In this document: one piece after another, positions 32,131 through 44,394 of the stretch
Numbering within the stretch: position 1 is the first letter of the stretch
Layout: every line of letters begins with the position of its first letter
Source: Cervus elaphus
Taxonomy: Eukaryota > Chordata > Mammalia > Artiodactyla > Cervidae
Assembly (NCBI RefSeq): GCF_910594005.1
Contig: NC_057832.1
Location: 101,629,152-101,693,151 of the forward strand
DNA: 64,000 nt
Direction: 5' to 3'
Made by a program: the position numbers and the translations under genes
The notes under the pieces: model-generated
What the model saw: only the letters and a program-made list of their open reading frames with translations
What the model was told of the DNA's origin: nothing
Database searches by the model: none

Positions 32131-32794
32131 AAGGAGGAGAGCACAGCAATGATAGTGGAAGGTGAACAGGGTGGTTTAGGAGAAAGAGCAATGAATGAAT
32201 GGTGTTGCAGACATCCAAGCCAATTAGGTCATTGCTATTTTAAGTTCTTTTTGGTTGATAGCAATCCCTTCTATTATTTACAGATAGGTGAAGGATATGC
32301 CTCCCCGCACCCCTACTACCCCCTGTTTTGTAAGTTCCATGATGTCCCAGCTCCCTGTCCCTTGGGCTTTCTTCTGTGCACTTTACATACTTGGGATGGA
32401 TGAAGCAACGCTTGAGCAGAGCATTCAGCTGTCTAGCTGGGACCAGGTGACAGACCTCCGCAAGCACTAATGGAGTCCCAAGGCCTGGGAGCTATTCTGA
32501 AAGGCATGGGCTACCGGGCTCGGTGGATTCTTCTCCTCCACTCACACATGGGTGAGAATGCCCATGAGGTCTTTTAGCCAATGCATGCATCTTGAAGAGC
32601 ATTCAGTTTAGCAACAAAAATATTTTCGGACTTTCATTCTACTAATTAACCAAAGTGGTTTGTGTGGATCAGAGATTAAGTTGGCTGGAATGCTTGTCAG
32701 TAATTGTTGGGTGTGGGATGTTCATGAGAGTATTTCAAATGCTACCTGTCTGCTTCACATGCTAACTGCCTGACTGTGTAATCCCATCATGTGC
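32131..32794. other. Unassigned sequence
   Basis: No family or gene recognised. Confidence 0.4.
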
Positions 32795-33021
32795 ACATGT
32801 GCGTGCTTAGTCGCTTCAGTCATGTCCAGCTCTTCGTGACCCTATGGACCTGCCAGGCTCCTCTGTCCTTGGGATCCTCCAGGCAAGAATACTGGAGTGG
32901 GTTGCCATGTCCTCCTCCAAGGATCTTCCCAACCCAGGGATTGAACCTGTGTCTCCTGCATCTGCTGCATTGCAGGTGGATTTTTTTTTTTTTTTTTACT
33001 GCTGAGCCACTGGGGAAGCCT
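32795..33021 (-). mobile_element. Bov-tA SINE with an expanded T-run
   Basis: Reverse-complement Bov-tA. The head contains a 17-T run at 32982-32998 where the family has only a few T. Confidence 0.9.
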
Positions 33022-33089
33022 GTGTATCTCCATTAAGGAACCTCAAATGTTAAATAACCTCCCCTGGGCTACCCGTGGATGACTGTACT

Positions 33090-33800
33090 ATATGTAACTG
33101 TGGGGATTAATTTTATGTGTCAATTGGACTGGGCCATAGGGTGTCCAGATATTTGGTTGAACATTATGTCTAAGTGTATCCATGCAGGCTCGGTCGCTTC
33201 AGTCACGTCCAGCTCTTTGTGACCCTGTGGACTAAAGACCCCTAAGCTCCTCTGTCCATGGGATTCTCCAGGCAAGAATACTGGAGTGGGTGGGTTGCCA
33301 TGCCCTTCTCAGGGCCTCTTCTTGACCCAGGGATCAAACCTGTATCTCCTACATCTCCTTCATTGGCAGGTGAATTCTTTACCACTAGCACCACCTGCGA
33401 AGGGTGTTTCTGGATGAGATTAATATCTGTATTAGTACTGAGTAAAGCAGATTGCCCTCTTTAAGGTAGGTGGGCCTCATCCAATCTGCTGAAGATCTCA
33501 GTGGAACAAAAAGGCAAAGAGGGAACGTCTGTCTATTTGAACTGAGACATTGATTTTTTTTTCCTGCCTTCAGATTGGAACTGAAAAGTGGGCTCCTCTT
33601 GGGTTTTAAGGCAGCTGGCTTTTGACTGGAACTGATACCGTGGGACCTGCTGTATATCCAGGTTGCTTGCAGATCTTGGGGCTTCCCAGCCTCCATAATC
33701 ATGTGGGCCTACTCCTTATGATGAATCTCTTTCTACCTCTATCTCTTTCTATCTATGTTTATATCTCCCATAGATTCTGGTCCTCTGGAGAACCCTCAGG
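33090..33800 (+). repeat. Ancient interspersed repeat, probably L1M-lineage, split by a Bov-tA
   Basis: Blocks gattaattttatgtgtcaattgg, agatatttggttgaaca and, after the SINE, gggtgtttctggatgagatt, gtgggcctcatccaatctgc and ttctggtcctctggagaacc are in order. Same family as 23905-24190, opposite orientation. Confidence 0.7.
33186..33402 (-). mobile_element. Bov-tA SINE
   Basis: Reverse-complement Bov-tA from gctcggtcgcttcagtcacg to the head ending near accactagcaccacc. It splits the ancient repeat. Confidence 0.9.
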
Positions 33801-34644
33801 AATGTATGTGTTACCAGCTATGCAGAAGCATTGTGAAGTAAGTGATAGCAAGCTAGCAGATTGGGAGATGGGAGACGGGTGGGGGATTTTCTTCCTATCT
33901 ATTGCCGCCAATGGTTTGGCATGCCGTAGTGGCTCTGTGAATATCACCACGGTCACACAGAGAGGTCCCCTCTGGGCGCCCATCCATCTGTTACACAACA
34001 AGAGTGGTACCCATCCCACAATGTTACATGGTGTAGGTTAAGAGCTAGACTTCTCTGGGAGTGGGGGTGGAAAAAGGGAGCGTACAAAGCACAGTCCACA
34101 CTCTCCTCCCATCATCCCTCCAAGGAGCCATGGCAGGGTGGGCTTTGCAGGGTGCACAATGGGTTTAGCATTCCGACGGCCAGGGTCTGTCTTCTTTCAG
34201 AGGCGAGGGTGAGAGTGACCGATAGTAGCCAAGGGGGCCCTTACTGCCTGACACGGGGGTCCAGGTTTCCTGCTCCAGCTGTTACTGAGAGTTTTCTGGG
34301 AGCACCAGTTGCTCAGCCCTGGAGACCTGGGGCCCCTGGGGAGTGGCAGACCCTCTGCAAGGGGTGGGGGGAACAGGGAGGATACCCACTGTTCCCATGA
34401 GAAGTGGGCTTGGGTGTGGCACTTTGCACTGGGAGGAGTAGGGGGAGGGGCACTTCCAGCTGGCTTGGTGCCCAGGAAACCCAGAGTGGGGTCTTGGGGT
34501 CACGGTATTGTGACTGGGATGGCTCTGTGCCTTCCTGGGCTCAGTCTTCTCCTCCTTAGGGGTGATGCGGTTGTTTTTTGGTTTCTTTTAGGCTCTTCAT
34601 TCTAAATGGGGGCAGAGGCCTACTTCCTCTAGTGCAGAGAGACT
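33801..34644. other. Unique sequence, nothing recognised
   Basis: GC-rich in 34200-34500. No gene recognised. Confidence 0.45.
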
Positions 34645-34657
34645 TGATACAGAAATG

Positions 34658-34871
34658 TGTGCATGTGTGCTCAGCCACTCAGACATGTCAGGCCCTTTGT
34701 GATTGGAGCCCACCAGGCTCCTCTGTCCATGGGATTCTCCCGGCAGAATACTGGAGTGGGTTGCCATTTCCTCCTCCAGGGGATCTTCCTGACCCAGGGA
34801 TCGAACCTGTGACTCTTGCTTCTCTTATATTGGCAGGTGGATTCTTTACCGCTGTGCCACCCAGGAAGCCC
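34658..34871 (-). mobile_element. Bov-tA SINE with TSD
   Basis: Complete reverse-complement element. The 13-bp flanks tgatacagaaatg (34645-34657) and tgacacagaaatg (34872-34884) differ at one base. Confidence 0.93.
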
Positions 34872-34884
34872 TGACACAGAAATG

Positions 34885-35640
34885 GTGTGTGTCAAATACA
34901 TAATAAACTCCCTCGATTCAAAATATTGAATAATTTTCCTTTACATTTTCTTGCACAAATGAGTAGCAGATAAATTTTAATATTTTGCTAGTAATGATGC
35001 TCAGTGATTAGAAGGTGGAAAGAGATTTAAAGAAATGTTCAGAAAAAAGCGGATAAAGACTTCACATCACTGAGTGACTCAGAGAGCATTTGTAGAACAA
35101 TGATGTTCCTGTCATTTTCTCGTGCTCATTAAAAAAGGCAGGTGGAGATTTGGGGTCCATAGAGTTCTGTCTTTTCTCTGTAAAAGCGTTGCATTTGTTT
35201 TACTTCTCCATGCGACTGATTTTGGAGATAGATGGCCCTTTTCAGAAGTGTAGATCTTCTTGACTTCAAAACAGTGATACATTCAATCTTCACATTTTCA
35301 TGACCGAATGGGGCACAGGATCGTGGAAACACGTTGCCGGCTGGCTCATATTGGCGGTGCTGGGGGAGAAGCGGGAGGCTGTGGGGGGTGGGTTATGGAT
35401 GTAGCATATCGACCTGGTTACTGTGCAGTTGAATAATTATGATGGCATCATTTTTCTGCACTCTGCCAAAATTGCATGCAGAGCAGTCTGATGGTGCCTA
35501 TTGGTCTGGACCATTTTTCTTTATCAAAGCCACGGCGTTTGTCTCCTTTCCCTCGAGACTCATTGCAGAGGCAGATAACTTACTTCTAAGGTACACATGT
35601 GCCCCTTTTCACAATCCCCCGGAAATCTCTCCTCAACTTT
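34885..35640. other. Unique, repeat-poor sequence
   Basis: Free of recognisable transposons, with AT-rich homeobox-like words such as gaataattatgatggc near 35430. Possibly conserved non-coding DNA, not testable here. Confidence 0.35.
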
Positions 35641-35644
35641 TCCT

Positions 35645-35715
35645 TCCCTGCACCTGGCAGAGTGTCCTGAGTATAACAGGCAGTCAATAAATATCTGTTG
35701 TGGCTGATGATGACG
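35645..35715 (+). repeat. L2 3' tail
   Basis: gcacctggcagagtgtcctg followed by ggcagtcaataaatatctg is the typical L2 end. Confidence 0.6.
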
Positions 35716-36289
35716 GGGAGTGAAATTGAGGAAGCCTTTCATGGGTTTATAATGGTGATGCTGTGCAATAGATTGGTGCGAGGGGTTCCCGGAAACATCC
35801 GATGATGACTGCTGCAGCCCCATCTCCCTCGGTGAGCCTTTGATTGAACGGCGATAAAGGTATCATTTTGCTGCATTAGGAGGAAAAGGTATATGGAGAT
35901 TTGACGTGCGTGTTGTTTCATAACTTTCCCTTTCATCTGAGGCTGAATCATTTCTGAAATGGAGACCTAAATTTTAAGGCATGGAACATTTCAAGTTAAA
36001 CATCCTTGAGAAAGCTCATTTCATGTTTTTTTTTTTTTTCCCCTGCCCCAAATGGGGAGTAAGAATATAGAAGAAACCTGTTACCTTTTGATAATGGCAC
36101 TTCTGAGTCAGAGCGTGGGGAGGGGTGGCTGCGGAAGGCTGCCTGACATCGCTGGCTTGTTTTTGTTTTCGATGCATTTAAGGGCTGAAACCTGGACAGT
36201 GGAACCTGTAGAGGGCAATGGTAGGGGGAAGCTGGAGGGTGATTTTGGGAAACGAGGATAAAGGGAAATCCTGCAGAGTGACATTTCTT
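35716..36289. other. Unique, repeat-poor sequence
   Basis: Nothing recognised apart from a T/C run at 36027-36044. Confidence 0.4.
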
Positions 36290-36630
36290 GAAGCCCCATC
36301 ATAAAGCACACACTGTACCAAGGAATAGGAATCCAAAGATGCTTATGGTCTCTGTCCCCAAGGAACTCCTGGTGATGCGAGCGACATGGACCATGAAGCA
36401 AACGCTCCCAGCACAGACAAGTCCACGGTGACACAGAAGGGAGTGCTGGATGGTGTGAAAGTGCAGAGGACGGGAACCTTATGCAGTTCAGGGGAGTCAG
36501 AGAAGCTTCCCGGGGGAGGCATATTTGCATTGAGTCAATAACAGATGCTATGAGTCAGTCAGGCAAAGGTGGTGTGGGCTGGAGGGGGTGTTCCAGCAAA
36601 GAGAGAAGTACTTGTGAAGGATACAGAAGG
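36290..36630 (-). repeat. L2 fragment, antisense
   Basis: Order gtctctgtccccaaggaactc, acagacaagtcc, gtcagagaagcttcccggg, ggtgttccagcaaagagag follows the reverse complement of an L2-type 3' region. Confidence 0.55.
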
Positions 36631-36799
36631 AGAGGTCGTGGCAAGGTGATCTTGGATCCAGGGAGAGGAGAGGTCCTGAAGAAGAGATGCCCGAGGAGGA
36701 AGTTGGATGCAAAAGTGAAATGACAGAAACAGAAAAGGACAGCCTGTCACATACCTCCTTTCCGCTGCCAATTTAATGCCAGGCTGGTCCTCCCACACC

Positions 36800-36918
36800 C
36801 CACATTTTCTTTGGCTGCATAGCATGCAGGATCTTAGTTCCCCAACTAGGGACTGAACCCTCACCCCTTTGCACTGGAAGTGTGGCATCTTAACCGCTGG
36901 ACCACCAAGGAATTTCCA
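36800..36918 (-). mobile_element. CHR-type SINE
   Basis: Reverse-complement CHR: aggatcttagttccccaac, atcttaaccgctggaccacc, ending caaggaatttcc. Confidence 0.88.
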
Positions 36919-37600
36919 TCACATCCCACATCCAATCAGATACCAAGTCCTGTTGGACTTACTGCAGGATGCGTCTAGGACCCACTATCACCACCCCTCT
37001 TCACACTCACCTCCAACTTCATCCTCTCTGGCCAAGACCCTGCCAGTTCCCAACAATAGAGGGACCATAAATAACAACAGCTGGAACACCCGAGAAGTTC
37101 TTTTCTCTTTCAGCACAGCAGCTCTGCGATGCCTGGCACACAGCGTCTTCTGGGTCCTCACTCTGCTGGTTCTGTGATGTTGCCCTTATCGATGAGACCC
37201 CAGGTACCATAGCAGCTTAGCTGCAGGCCAGTCATTGGAAGAAGTGCAAGTGGAAGGGAAGGCATGCTCCCTCCTTGAAAAGCATCACCTAGAAGTTTGT
37301 ACAAGCTCTTCTCACATCTCCCTAGCCATATGGTCCCACCTGTCAGCAAGGAAAGTCAGGAAATGTAGTTTTTACTTAGGGTGGCCAAAAATCAAGTGAT
37401 AAACTCAGGGTTCAACTGGTGAAAGAAGAGAAGGGTTATTGAGGGACAGCTGGTCACCCACTCCTCGTCTTGCCCTCTTTGCCCACTGTTCATAAAACTC
37501 TGAAGGTGAAGGTCTTGGCAACCCTGACTACTACAAAACCACTCAGCTCTGTGTCCACCTCTCTGGGAACACGCTCATTCCTGGGTAAGCCTCCAGGCTC
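36919..37600. other. Unique sequence, nothing recognised
   Basis: No transposon or gene recognised. Confidence 0.45.
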
Positions 37601-37830
37601 CACTTGTTTGCTTGGGCTCTGCCTTTTGCTGGAGAAACAACAGAATATGATGCAAGGAAGATGAGATCAGAGTCAGATAATTCTGTAGCTAGGTGACCAG
37701 GGGCTAGCTCTTCTAGTTCTGAGGCACTGTTGTCTGTCCAGTTTGGATAATAATTTAACTGGAGGACAAAGGTTGATGATAACATAGGTAAAGGTGGTGC
37801 CCAGTAGATGTCAGTCATTACAGTAGCCTC
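37600..37830 (+). repeat. MIR-like fragment
   Basis: Degraded MIR order: gctaggtgaccaggggctag, gtccagtttggataataattt, gcccagtagatgtcag. Confidence 0.5.
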
Positions 37831-39649
37831 CCTGCCCCACTCCCCTCGGGTGACACTGGTCATCAGCTTGTGACTCTGATCCTTTCCCCACAGAGCCCCC
37901 CTCCAGGGGCACCCGGTTCACTGTCCTCATAAGGTTCAACACCCCGTATCCTCTACTATGATGACTTTTACCCACGTCCACCTTCCCTGGCAGACTGAAC
38001 TCTGTGGTCCCCACTGCTCCCAGAAAGATGCCTGCTAAAAGTAGGGGTCCATGTCAGTTAAACTGAAGTGGGGTGAATCAGGTCCAAGAAGCAAGTCGTG
38101 CAGACCCAGAGGAGCAGAGGCTCAGAAACAGGCATTCCAGAGCCTTGGAGCTGGTGCTCATAGCTGGACGTCTGGGGGCCAGCTCAACTTTTTTTTTTTT
38201 TTACAGGAGGTCCATGCCTTTGGTGGGTGAGGAGGTCAGACTGGCAGGCAGAAGGAAGAGATGAGATCCAGGCAGGGAGACCTGGAGAGACAGGGCTACA
38301 GTTCAGGGAAAGCCCACCCATATCATGGGCAGGGTGCCAGCAATCACCCCAGGCAATCCCTGAGTGCAGGGGTCAGAAAGGAGGGGTCCTCACTTGCAGG
38401 AGGAGGAAAAGGAAGAGGGAATAGAAATGAGGGAACAGAAAGAAAGGCTCCCTCCCGGTCAGTCTGGCCCTGGCGGCGGGCCCAGGTACAGCATCCTGTG
38501 GGAAAAGAGCAAAGACTGGCCAGGGGATGGGGAGGAAAGGCGATTTCTGCATTTGGGTTGCACGGGGATGTGGTTGCACTGGGGCAGCTTGTCCACCAGA
38601 GGGCAGGAGAGGCCCACGCATGAGGCTCGGGCAGTGAGGGCTGTAGAGCTTCCAGAAGGTCACTTGGCCTTGGCTGGCGGGGCTGGGAGATCAGGAGAAG
38701 GGGTGGGGAGGAGAAGTCTTCAGCCAAGTCTTCTTTCAGAGACACTGTCTAGACGCACTTCTGAGCCTCTGGGCTATACAGAGCCTGGGAAATGCTGTGA
38801 AACGGGGTCACCCATGCAGAGGGTTCATTTAAAAGGTGACCCCAGGCAGTGCCAGCGAGCCCCAGGTTCTGAACTGCTGGTTCAGCCTCCTCACCTGTCC
38901 ATCATCTTCTAGCCCATGGTTCAGAAACAGGGATGATCTGTCCGCTCTCCCTAGCCTGAGTTGTTCTGGTGGAAGGACATCCGGTTTGTGAGTGATGCTA
39001 GCATGGGTGGAGAGTCCCACACCCCAGGCTCTACACCTCAGATCTCGGGACCTCAGCGTGTCTCCGTCAATCAAACCCTCTCCCGCCCCTGCAAATGGCG
39101 AGAGGACCCTGTCCTGGCGTCCAGTTGTGGAAAGTCAAGTGGCGGAGCTTTGAGCCGAAGTCCCGGGGTCAGGCTGTGGTTGGAACCTCCCCCTCATCAA
39201 TCTCAGACTCAGCTGTCGCTTCCGAGAAGCGGAGGCTTGAAAACCAGCCCTTCCGCAGCTCCCTTAGGCATCCGAAATGAAATAATTGCATAAACACTCT
39301 TTGAACGGTGAAGTGCCACAGCTATGTGGTTTTTTTTGTCACCAATCATCTGTTTCAGACGTGAAGGTTCTGTGAGGACAAGGATGGAGTCTCATCCATC
39401 CCTCTGGCTGTCTGGGGCTGAGTGCTGTCTTAGCTGTTGGAAGCCAGTCCCCGAGGAAGGCGTGGGCAGTGAGCGCCGGCTCCTTAAGGGACAGGGTGGG
39501 GTGGGGGAAGTGGATGAGGCCAAGACTGCTGACATCCACCTGAGACCGTGGATGTCTGGAGGGCAGGAGCTAAAGAGCCCAGAGTCCCCACGGAGGTGGC
39601 GCCTCCCGCTGGAAGCATTTCTGGAGCCGACTTGGCACATTTGCAGGCT
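37831..39649. other. Unique GC-rich sequence
   Basis: Long overlapping open frames on both strands (for example plus 38364-38912, minus 38344-38745) reflect high GC. No domain, signal or conserved motif recognised. CpG content seems raised at 39060-39280. A T-run lies at 38190-38205. Confidence 0.4.
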
Positions 39650-39812
39650 GATGATCCCTGGGTGGGGAAGATCCCCTGGAGGAGGGCACAGCAACCCACT
39701 CCAGTATTTTTGCCTGGAGAATCCCATGGGCAGAGGAGCCTGGCAGGGTATAGTCCATAGGGTCACACAGAGTCGGACATGACAGAAGCAACTCAGCATG
39801 CACCCACACACG
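39650..39812 (+). mobile_element. Bov-tA SINE, 5'-truncated
   Basis: Starts inside the head at gatgatccctgggtggg and continues through the Bov-A body to gacatgacagaagcaac. Confidence 0.88.
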
Positions 39813-40974
39813 CACGTAAGCTCATCTGGCCCAGGTTGGCAGGGAGGGGTCAGGGATGGCAGGTGTAGGCGGGGCTCCTAGCGCTGGAAAGGAGCCCCAG
39901 AGCTGCTGCTGCTGGGGGCTGGGCTGTGTTTTCTGCCGGGCAGCCCCTCTTTCTAGCTGGTGGGAGCATCTGATTGCAGGCCTGCTTGGGTGCCCAGGAG
40001 AGACCACTCCATAGCTCAGGAAGGTCCTGAATTTCTCAACTTGTCTTCCTTCTTCCTTGAGAGCAGACGTGTGTGGGGGCGTTCATAGGCTCCGACAAGT
40101 CCCATTTCCTCACTAATAAATATTCCTCCTCTCCTTTCTGAGCACTAAAAAAAAAAATCCAGAAGATGAGCAAGTCACCCATTTGTCACCTGCTCCTCCG
40201 ACCGGACCGTGGGACGCATTTTGCCATTGCCTGTGGCCAACTCGGAGAAGCAGAGATGATGAAGGATGCGTTTGTTTCTTTCCAATCAGTTTAATCCTGC
40301 TTGGAAAGGCCATCCCTGTGCTTGACCGTGGCCTGGTCAGAGCCGGGGGAGGTGCAGGAGGAGGCGGAGGGCAGTGCTGGGCAGGCGGCTCAGGCAGGAG
40401 ACCAGGAAGCAGGGAGGATGGGGAGAGTGTGGATGGAGGTTGGGGACACTGAGCAGGGGATGCTCTGCTCCCCAGGGAGAAGACAAGAAGGTTCCCAAAC
40501 CAAAAGGATGTGGGCTGGCAGAGAGCCCAGAGCCTCTGGCTACCTTTACCTAAGGACCTTGGCTCCTCCCGAGGGATGGCCATGCTGGTCACTTGATACA
40601 GGATCATGATGTCCAGTAAGCAAACCATCTGCGCTCCAGCCTTGCAGCCACTAGCCCAGGATGTCTGCATCCTATGGGCTGTCCAGGGAGGAGGTGCGGT
40701 CTCCGTGCTCTGAGATGCTTCTATGTTCTCAGATCTTTGCTCATCCCTACTGATGGTGCTTTTCAGCCTTTTACAGAGAACTCAGACTGTGGCCAGATCC
40801 GGGCCTCTCCTAGACCATGCCTGGCTGACAAGCCGGGCCTTGGTGGTGTGGGGGCGTGTGCTTTTGTCAGGATGGGACCTTGTGATCACAGATGTTCTGG
40901 GACCTCTCACAGGGGCCCTGAAACACTTGTTTAAATGATCTGGCAGAGCCCTGGGCCAGGAAGGCAGACCCCGT
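39813..40974. other. Unique GC-rich sequence
   Basis: Minus frame 40113-40670 (185 residues) is the longest non-repeat frame in the window. It has proline/serine-rich low complexity and no recognised domain, so I do not call it a gene. Confidence 0.4.
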
Positions 40975-41110
40975 GTTGGGGGTCTCATTTCGCACCTGGC
41001 TGTGTGATGTGGGTGAGGGTCGCAACCTCTTGGACCTCTTCCTTTCTCATCTGCAAAATGGAAGGAAACCCACCCTGCCCTGTCTTGCCCTTCAGGTTGC
41101 TCAGATTCGA
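40975..41110 (+). repeat. MIR fragment
   Basis: ggctgtgtgatgtgggtgag followed by tcatctgcaaaatggaagg fits the MIR core. Confidence 0.65.
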
Positions 41111-41389
41111 GGTGGTTATCCACGTACATGAGCCCCTCTGGGTCCCATGAAGGACGTCTACGCAGAGTTGTTACGGTTACTTCTCTGGGGGGCTGGGGAC
41201 CTCCCTCTCTCTGCTCTCCTTCCCTCTCATTTTCTGGGCTGCCTGTTCCCACTCTGCAAGCTGGCCCCTCTCCTGGATGTGGCCAGTCCCACAGCCCCAG
41301 TGGAGCCGTCGAGCCAGTGTCTTCCTGGGTGAGGCTGAGTGGAGGAAGGGAGGTTGTCCTGGCCTGTGCTGTCTTCTTTGACCTCAGCC
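41111..41389. other. Unique sequence
   Basis: Nothing recognised. Confidence 0.4.
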
Positions 41390-41401
41390 TGGAATATTCT
41401 G

Positions 41402-41741
41402 GGGCTTCCCTGATAGCTCAGTTGGTAAAGAATCCGCCTGCAATGCAGGAGACCCCGGTTTGATTCCTGGGTCAGGAAGATCCACTGAAGAAGGGATAGG
41501 CTACCCACTCCAGTATGCTTGGGCTTTTTGTGGCTCAGCTGGTAAAGAATCCACCTGCAATGTGGGAGACCTGGGTTTGATCCCTGGGTTGGGAAGATCC
41601 ACTGGAGAAGGGAAAGGCTACCCACTCCAGTATTCTTGCCTGGAGAATTCCATGGACGGAGGAGCTTGGTAGGCTATAGTCAATCCGTGGGGTTGCAAAG
41701 AGTCGGACACGACTGAGCCAAGGATGGAAGAATATAATCCA
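41402..41741 (+). mobile_element. Bov-tA with duplicated head, TSD present
   Basis: Two heads are in tandem: unit 1 at 41402-41518 stops at ccagtatgctt, and unit 2 at 41519-41720 is complete. One 12-bp duplication, tggaatattctg, at 41390-41401 and 41742-41753 encloses the whole, so it inserted as a single composite element. Confidence 0.9.
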
Positions 41742-41753
41742 TGGAATATTCTG

Positions 41754-42939
41754 AAAGCTGCCAGCAGGGGGCAGTAGCACCTCACACCTTGACCTCTCAC
41801 CTGCGCTCCCTCGCTGGGACCAGAAGGCCCAGTCGGTGAGCATGCGTGCAGCAGGCAGGTCAGGAGTGAATTGCTGACCTGGGCTGAGTGCGATGGGTTA
41901 GCTAAGGGTCTGGCGTGGCAGGACCACCTGAGAACCAGGCCCAGAAACAAGTGCTGACCTTTTTGGGGAGCAAAAGCTTGGGAGGAGATGTCAGGGATGA
42001 TGCTGACCAGCAGTGAGGCCCCCTCTACCCCTTGCCATTCTCAGGGGCTTGCTTGTGCCCACCGAGCTCCCAGCCCCAGTGGAGGGGCCACAAGGTGGCT
42101 CAGGTGGGCACAGAGGATGGGATGGGAGCAGGCAGGTGGGTCACCTGGCCGGGCCCTCCGTGGCACCCTGCTGAGCCCAGGGGGGTGATAACAGTAAGGG
42201 TGCCCACAGCACCCCAGCAAGCCTGGAGGCAGGTCCCTTGACCTGGACTCCTGCCTCCTGTTCAGACCCCTGCCCTCCTGACATGAACCCCGGTTCCCTC
42301 CTAGCCCCGCTTCTGGGGCCCCTGCTCCTGCACTCAGCCATCTCCCTTCCTCTGCACTCCTGGGCGCTGCCGATTCAAGAGTGAAAGTGGTACAGGTTCC
42401 TTCCCAGCAGTTACCCGGCTTGCTCAGCATCTGGATGTTGTCACAGGATGAGGCTCACTGTCCACAGGGGACTTGGCCCAGGATTTCTAGGGATTTGCAG
42501 GCCCACCCCTACCCCCAACCCCCCGCAGGAGAGACAGAACAATGTGGATCTTGTGTTTCAGTTGCGTTTTGCACGTAGGGGTTTTTTGAGGGCTCAGGAA
42601 GGCTTCAGGGCGAGGGGAGTGTCGTTGGTTCCCGATGTCATCGTTCCCTCCTCCATCAGAAACAGCAGGCAGTCACATCCTGAGCCTTGGCAATCACTTG
42701 GTTTCCTAGGGGTGATGGCAGGATCTCTCTCACAGGATCTGTCTCCCCAGAAAGCAGGAATCACATGCTGTCTTCTCACACCTGAGAAATACTCAGTGCT
42801 GTGGAATATTCTGGGATGAGGGCATCAGGGTGTCTTGTTTTCTCCACTCTTATGCTTTCTGGTGTGACTGCCATTAAATTACTCATAGAGTAGCATGCAT
42901 TCACTTCCTCACCAGTTCACTGGTATTTATTGAGCACCT
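41754..42939. other. Unique GC-rich sequence
   Basis: No transposon recognised except an L2/MIR-type end (ggtatttattgagcacctac) at 42920-42945 that hosts the next SINE. No gene recognised. Confidence 0.4.
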
Positions 42940-42952
42940 ACTATGCACCAGG

Positions 42953-43139
42953 GCTTCCCTTGTGGCTCAGCTGGTAAAAGAATCCACCTACAATGCGGGA
43001 GACCTGGGTTCGATCCCTGGGTTGGGAAGATCCCCTGGAGAAGGGAACGGCTACCCACTCCAGTATTCTGGCCTGGAGAATTCCATGGACTGTATAGACC
43101 ATGGGGTCGCAAAGAGTCAGACACGACTGAGCGACTTTC
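42953..43139 (+). mobile_element. Bov-tA SINE with TSD
   Basis: Complete element with perfect 13-bp flanks, actatgcaccagg, at 42940-42952 and 43140-43152. Confidence 0.95.
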
Positions 43140-43152
43140 ACTATGCACCAGG

Positions 43153-44394
43153 TGCCTTTTTTTAAGTTAGGGAGGGGGATTGGCATCCCATTTCAGGCCC
43201 CATGAACAGTCTCGAGCCGCCCTCCTCTAATGAGAGCCAGCTGTGCTCCAGATGTGGGGATAGAAGGGTGAGCAGGACAGAGCCAGGGGACAGAACTGGG
43301 CATGTATGTAGCACGGTAGAACGGGGAGGAGAAGAGATGTAACAGATCTGGGGGAGGAGGACAGGTCAGGTAGGAGGCAGGACAGACTAGGGAAGGAGAC
43401 AGGATGGCTGGGTTGGCTGGCCTGGGGACAGAGAGAGGGAAAGAGACAGGACAGGGAGGAGAGGCAGGGGCAGGCGCGGCTGGGGGAGAGGCAGAGAGGA
43501 ACACTGGGCAGACGGGGGCCGGGGCTGGAGATAGAGGACGGCATGGTCCCTGGAGAGTCTGCAGTTCAGGTTTGGCACTGGGATCCCTGAGCAGGAGGTG
43601 ATGGGGCACAGTTCAGAGCCAGGTCCCAGGGCCCTAGAGGTCACAGCTGCAGCCGCAGAGCTGGCCAGTGAGGACTGGCAGCTTCCTGGGGGTGCATCCC
43701 CGAGAGCCAGCCCATCAGTGTGCGGGGGGCGGGTGACCGGGTGCTCCAGGAATAGTGTCATCAGCACTCAAAGCCCCTGCCTTCACGGAGCTCCTTCTGA
43801 AAGCAGAATGAGTGCAGGGTTGGTGGGGAACAACGTTCGTCTTCCGGCCCCTCCCCGCTCCAGGCAGAGTTCCCCTCGATGCTCATTGGTGGTCTTCAGC
43901 TAGGCTGTGTCCGCCTTTCTCTCCTCTAAGTTTCACCACATACTAGCTCTGCCCTTTCCTGAGTATTCCCCTGGCTGATAGGAGAAACTTGAATAAGTTA
44001 CAGTGATACTTAATGACTCAAAGGATGATGCCTTCCAGATAACGTGTATTCTCTGGACCCATAAAAAGCTTAAGACAAGAACCACAGGCAGCCAGGCAGG
44101 GCCAGCGGGAGGGTAATCTGGGAAATTTGGACTCAAGGTGTGTCAGACTTCACCCTGCAGGTGGCCAAGCTTTCTGCTTAGAGGACCAGCTCCTCCTTGT
44201 CCATGCATCGGCACCCCATCTTTAGGATCTCAAGGACATCTCCGGGGAAGTGGGTTCCATTCTTCTCTCAGTGGTTCTAAGGTTCCTTAGAGCCGCACCG
44301 ATACCCTGGTGCCTAAGGCCCCCTCCCTCCCTCCCTCCCCCACTGAGTGGTGTTGCCTTCTAGCCCTGGTAGAGGTGGACAACAGCTGAGATTT
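43153..44394. other. Unique sequence with a purine-rich block
   Basis: 43320-43510 is strongly G/A-rich on the plus strand, which explains the open frames on the minus strand. A (CCCT)n run lies at 44320-44340. No gene recognised. Confidence 0.45.

Noticed and set aside
38344..38912. Overlapping open frames of 133-182 residues on both strands
   Set aside because: Both strands open together, which reflects base composition rather than coding.
40113..40670. 185-residue minus-strand open frame
   Set aside because: GC-rich, low-complexity Pro/Ser content, no domain, no start context or splice evidence; opposite-strand frames are also open.
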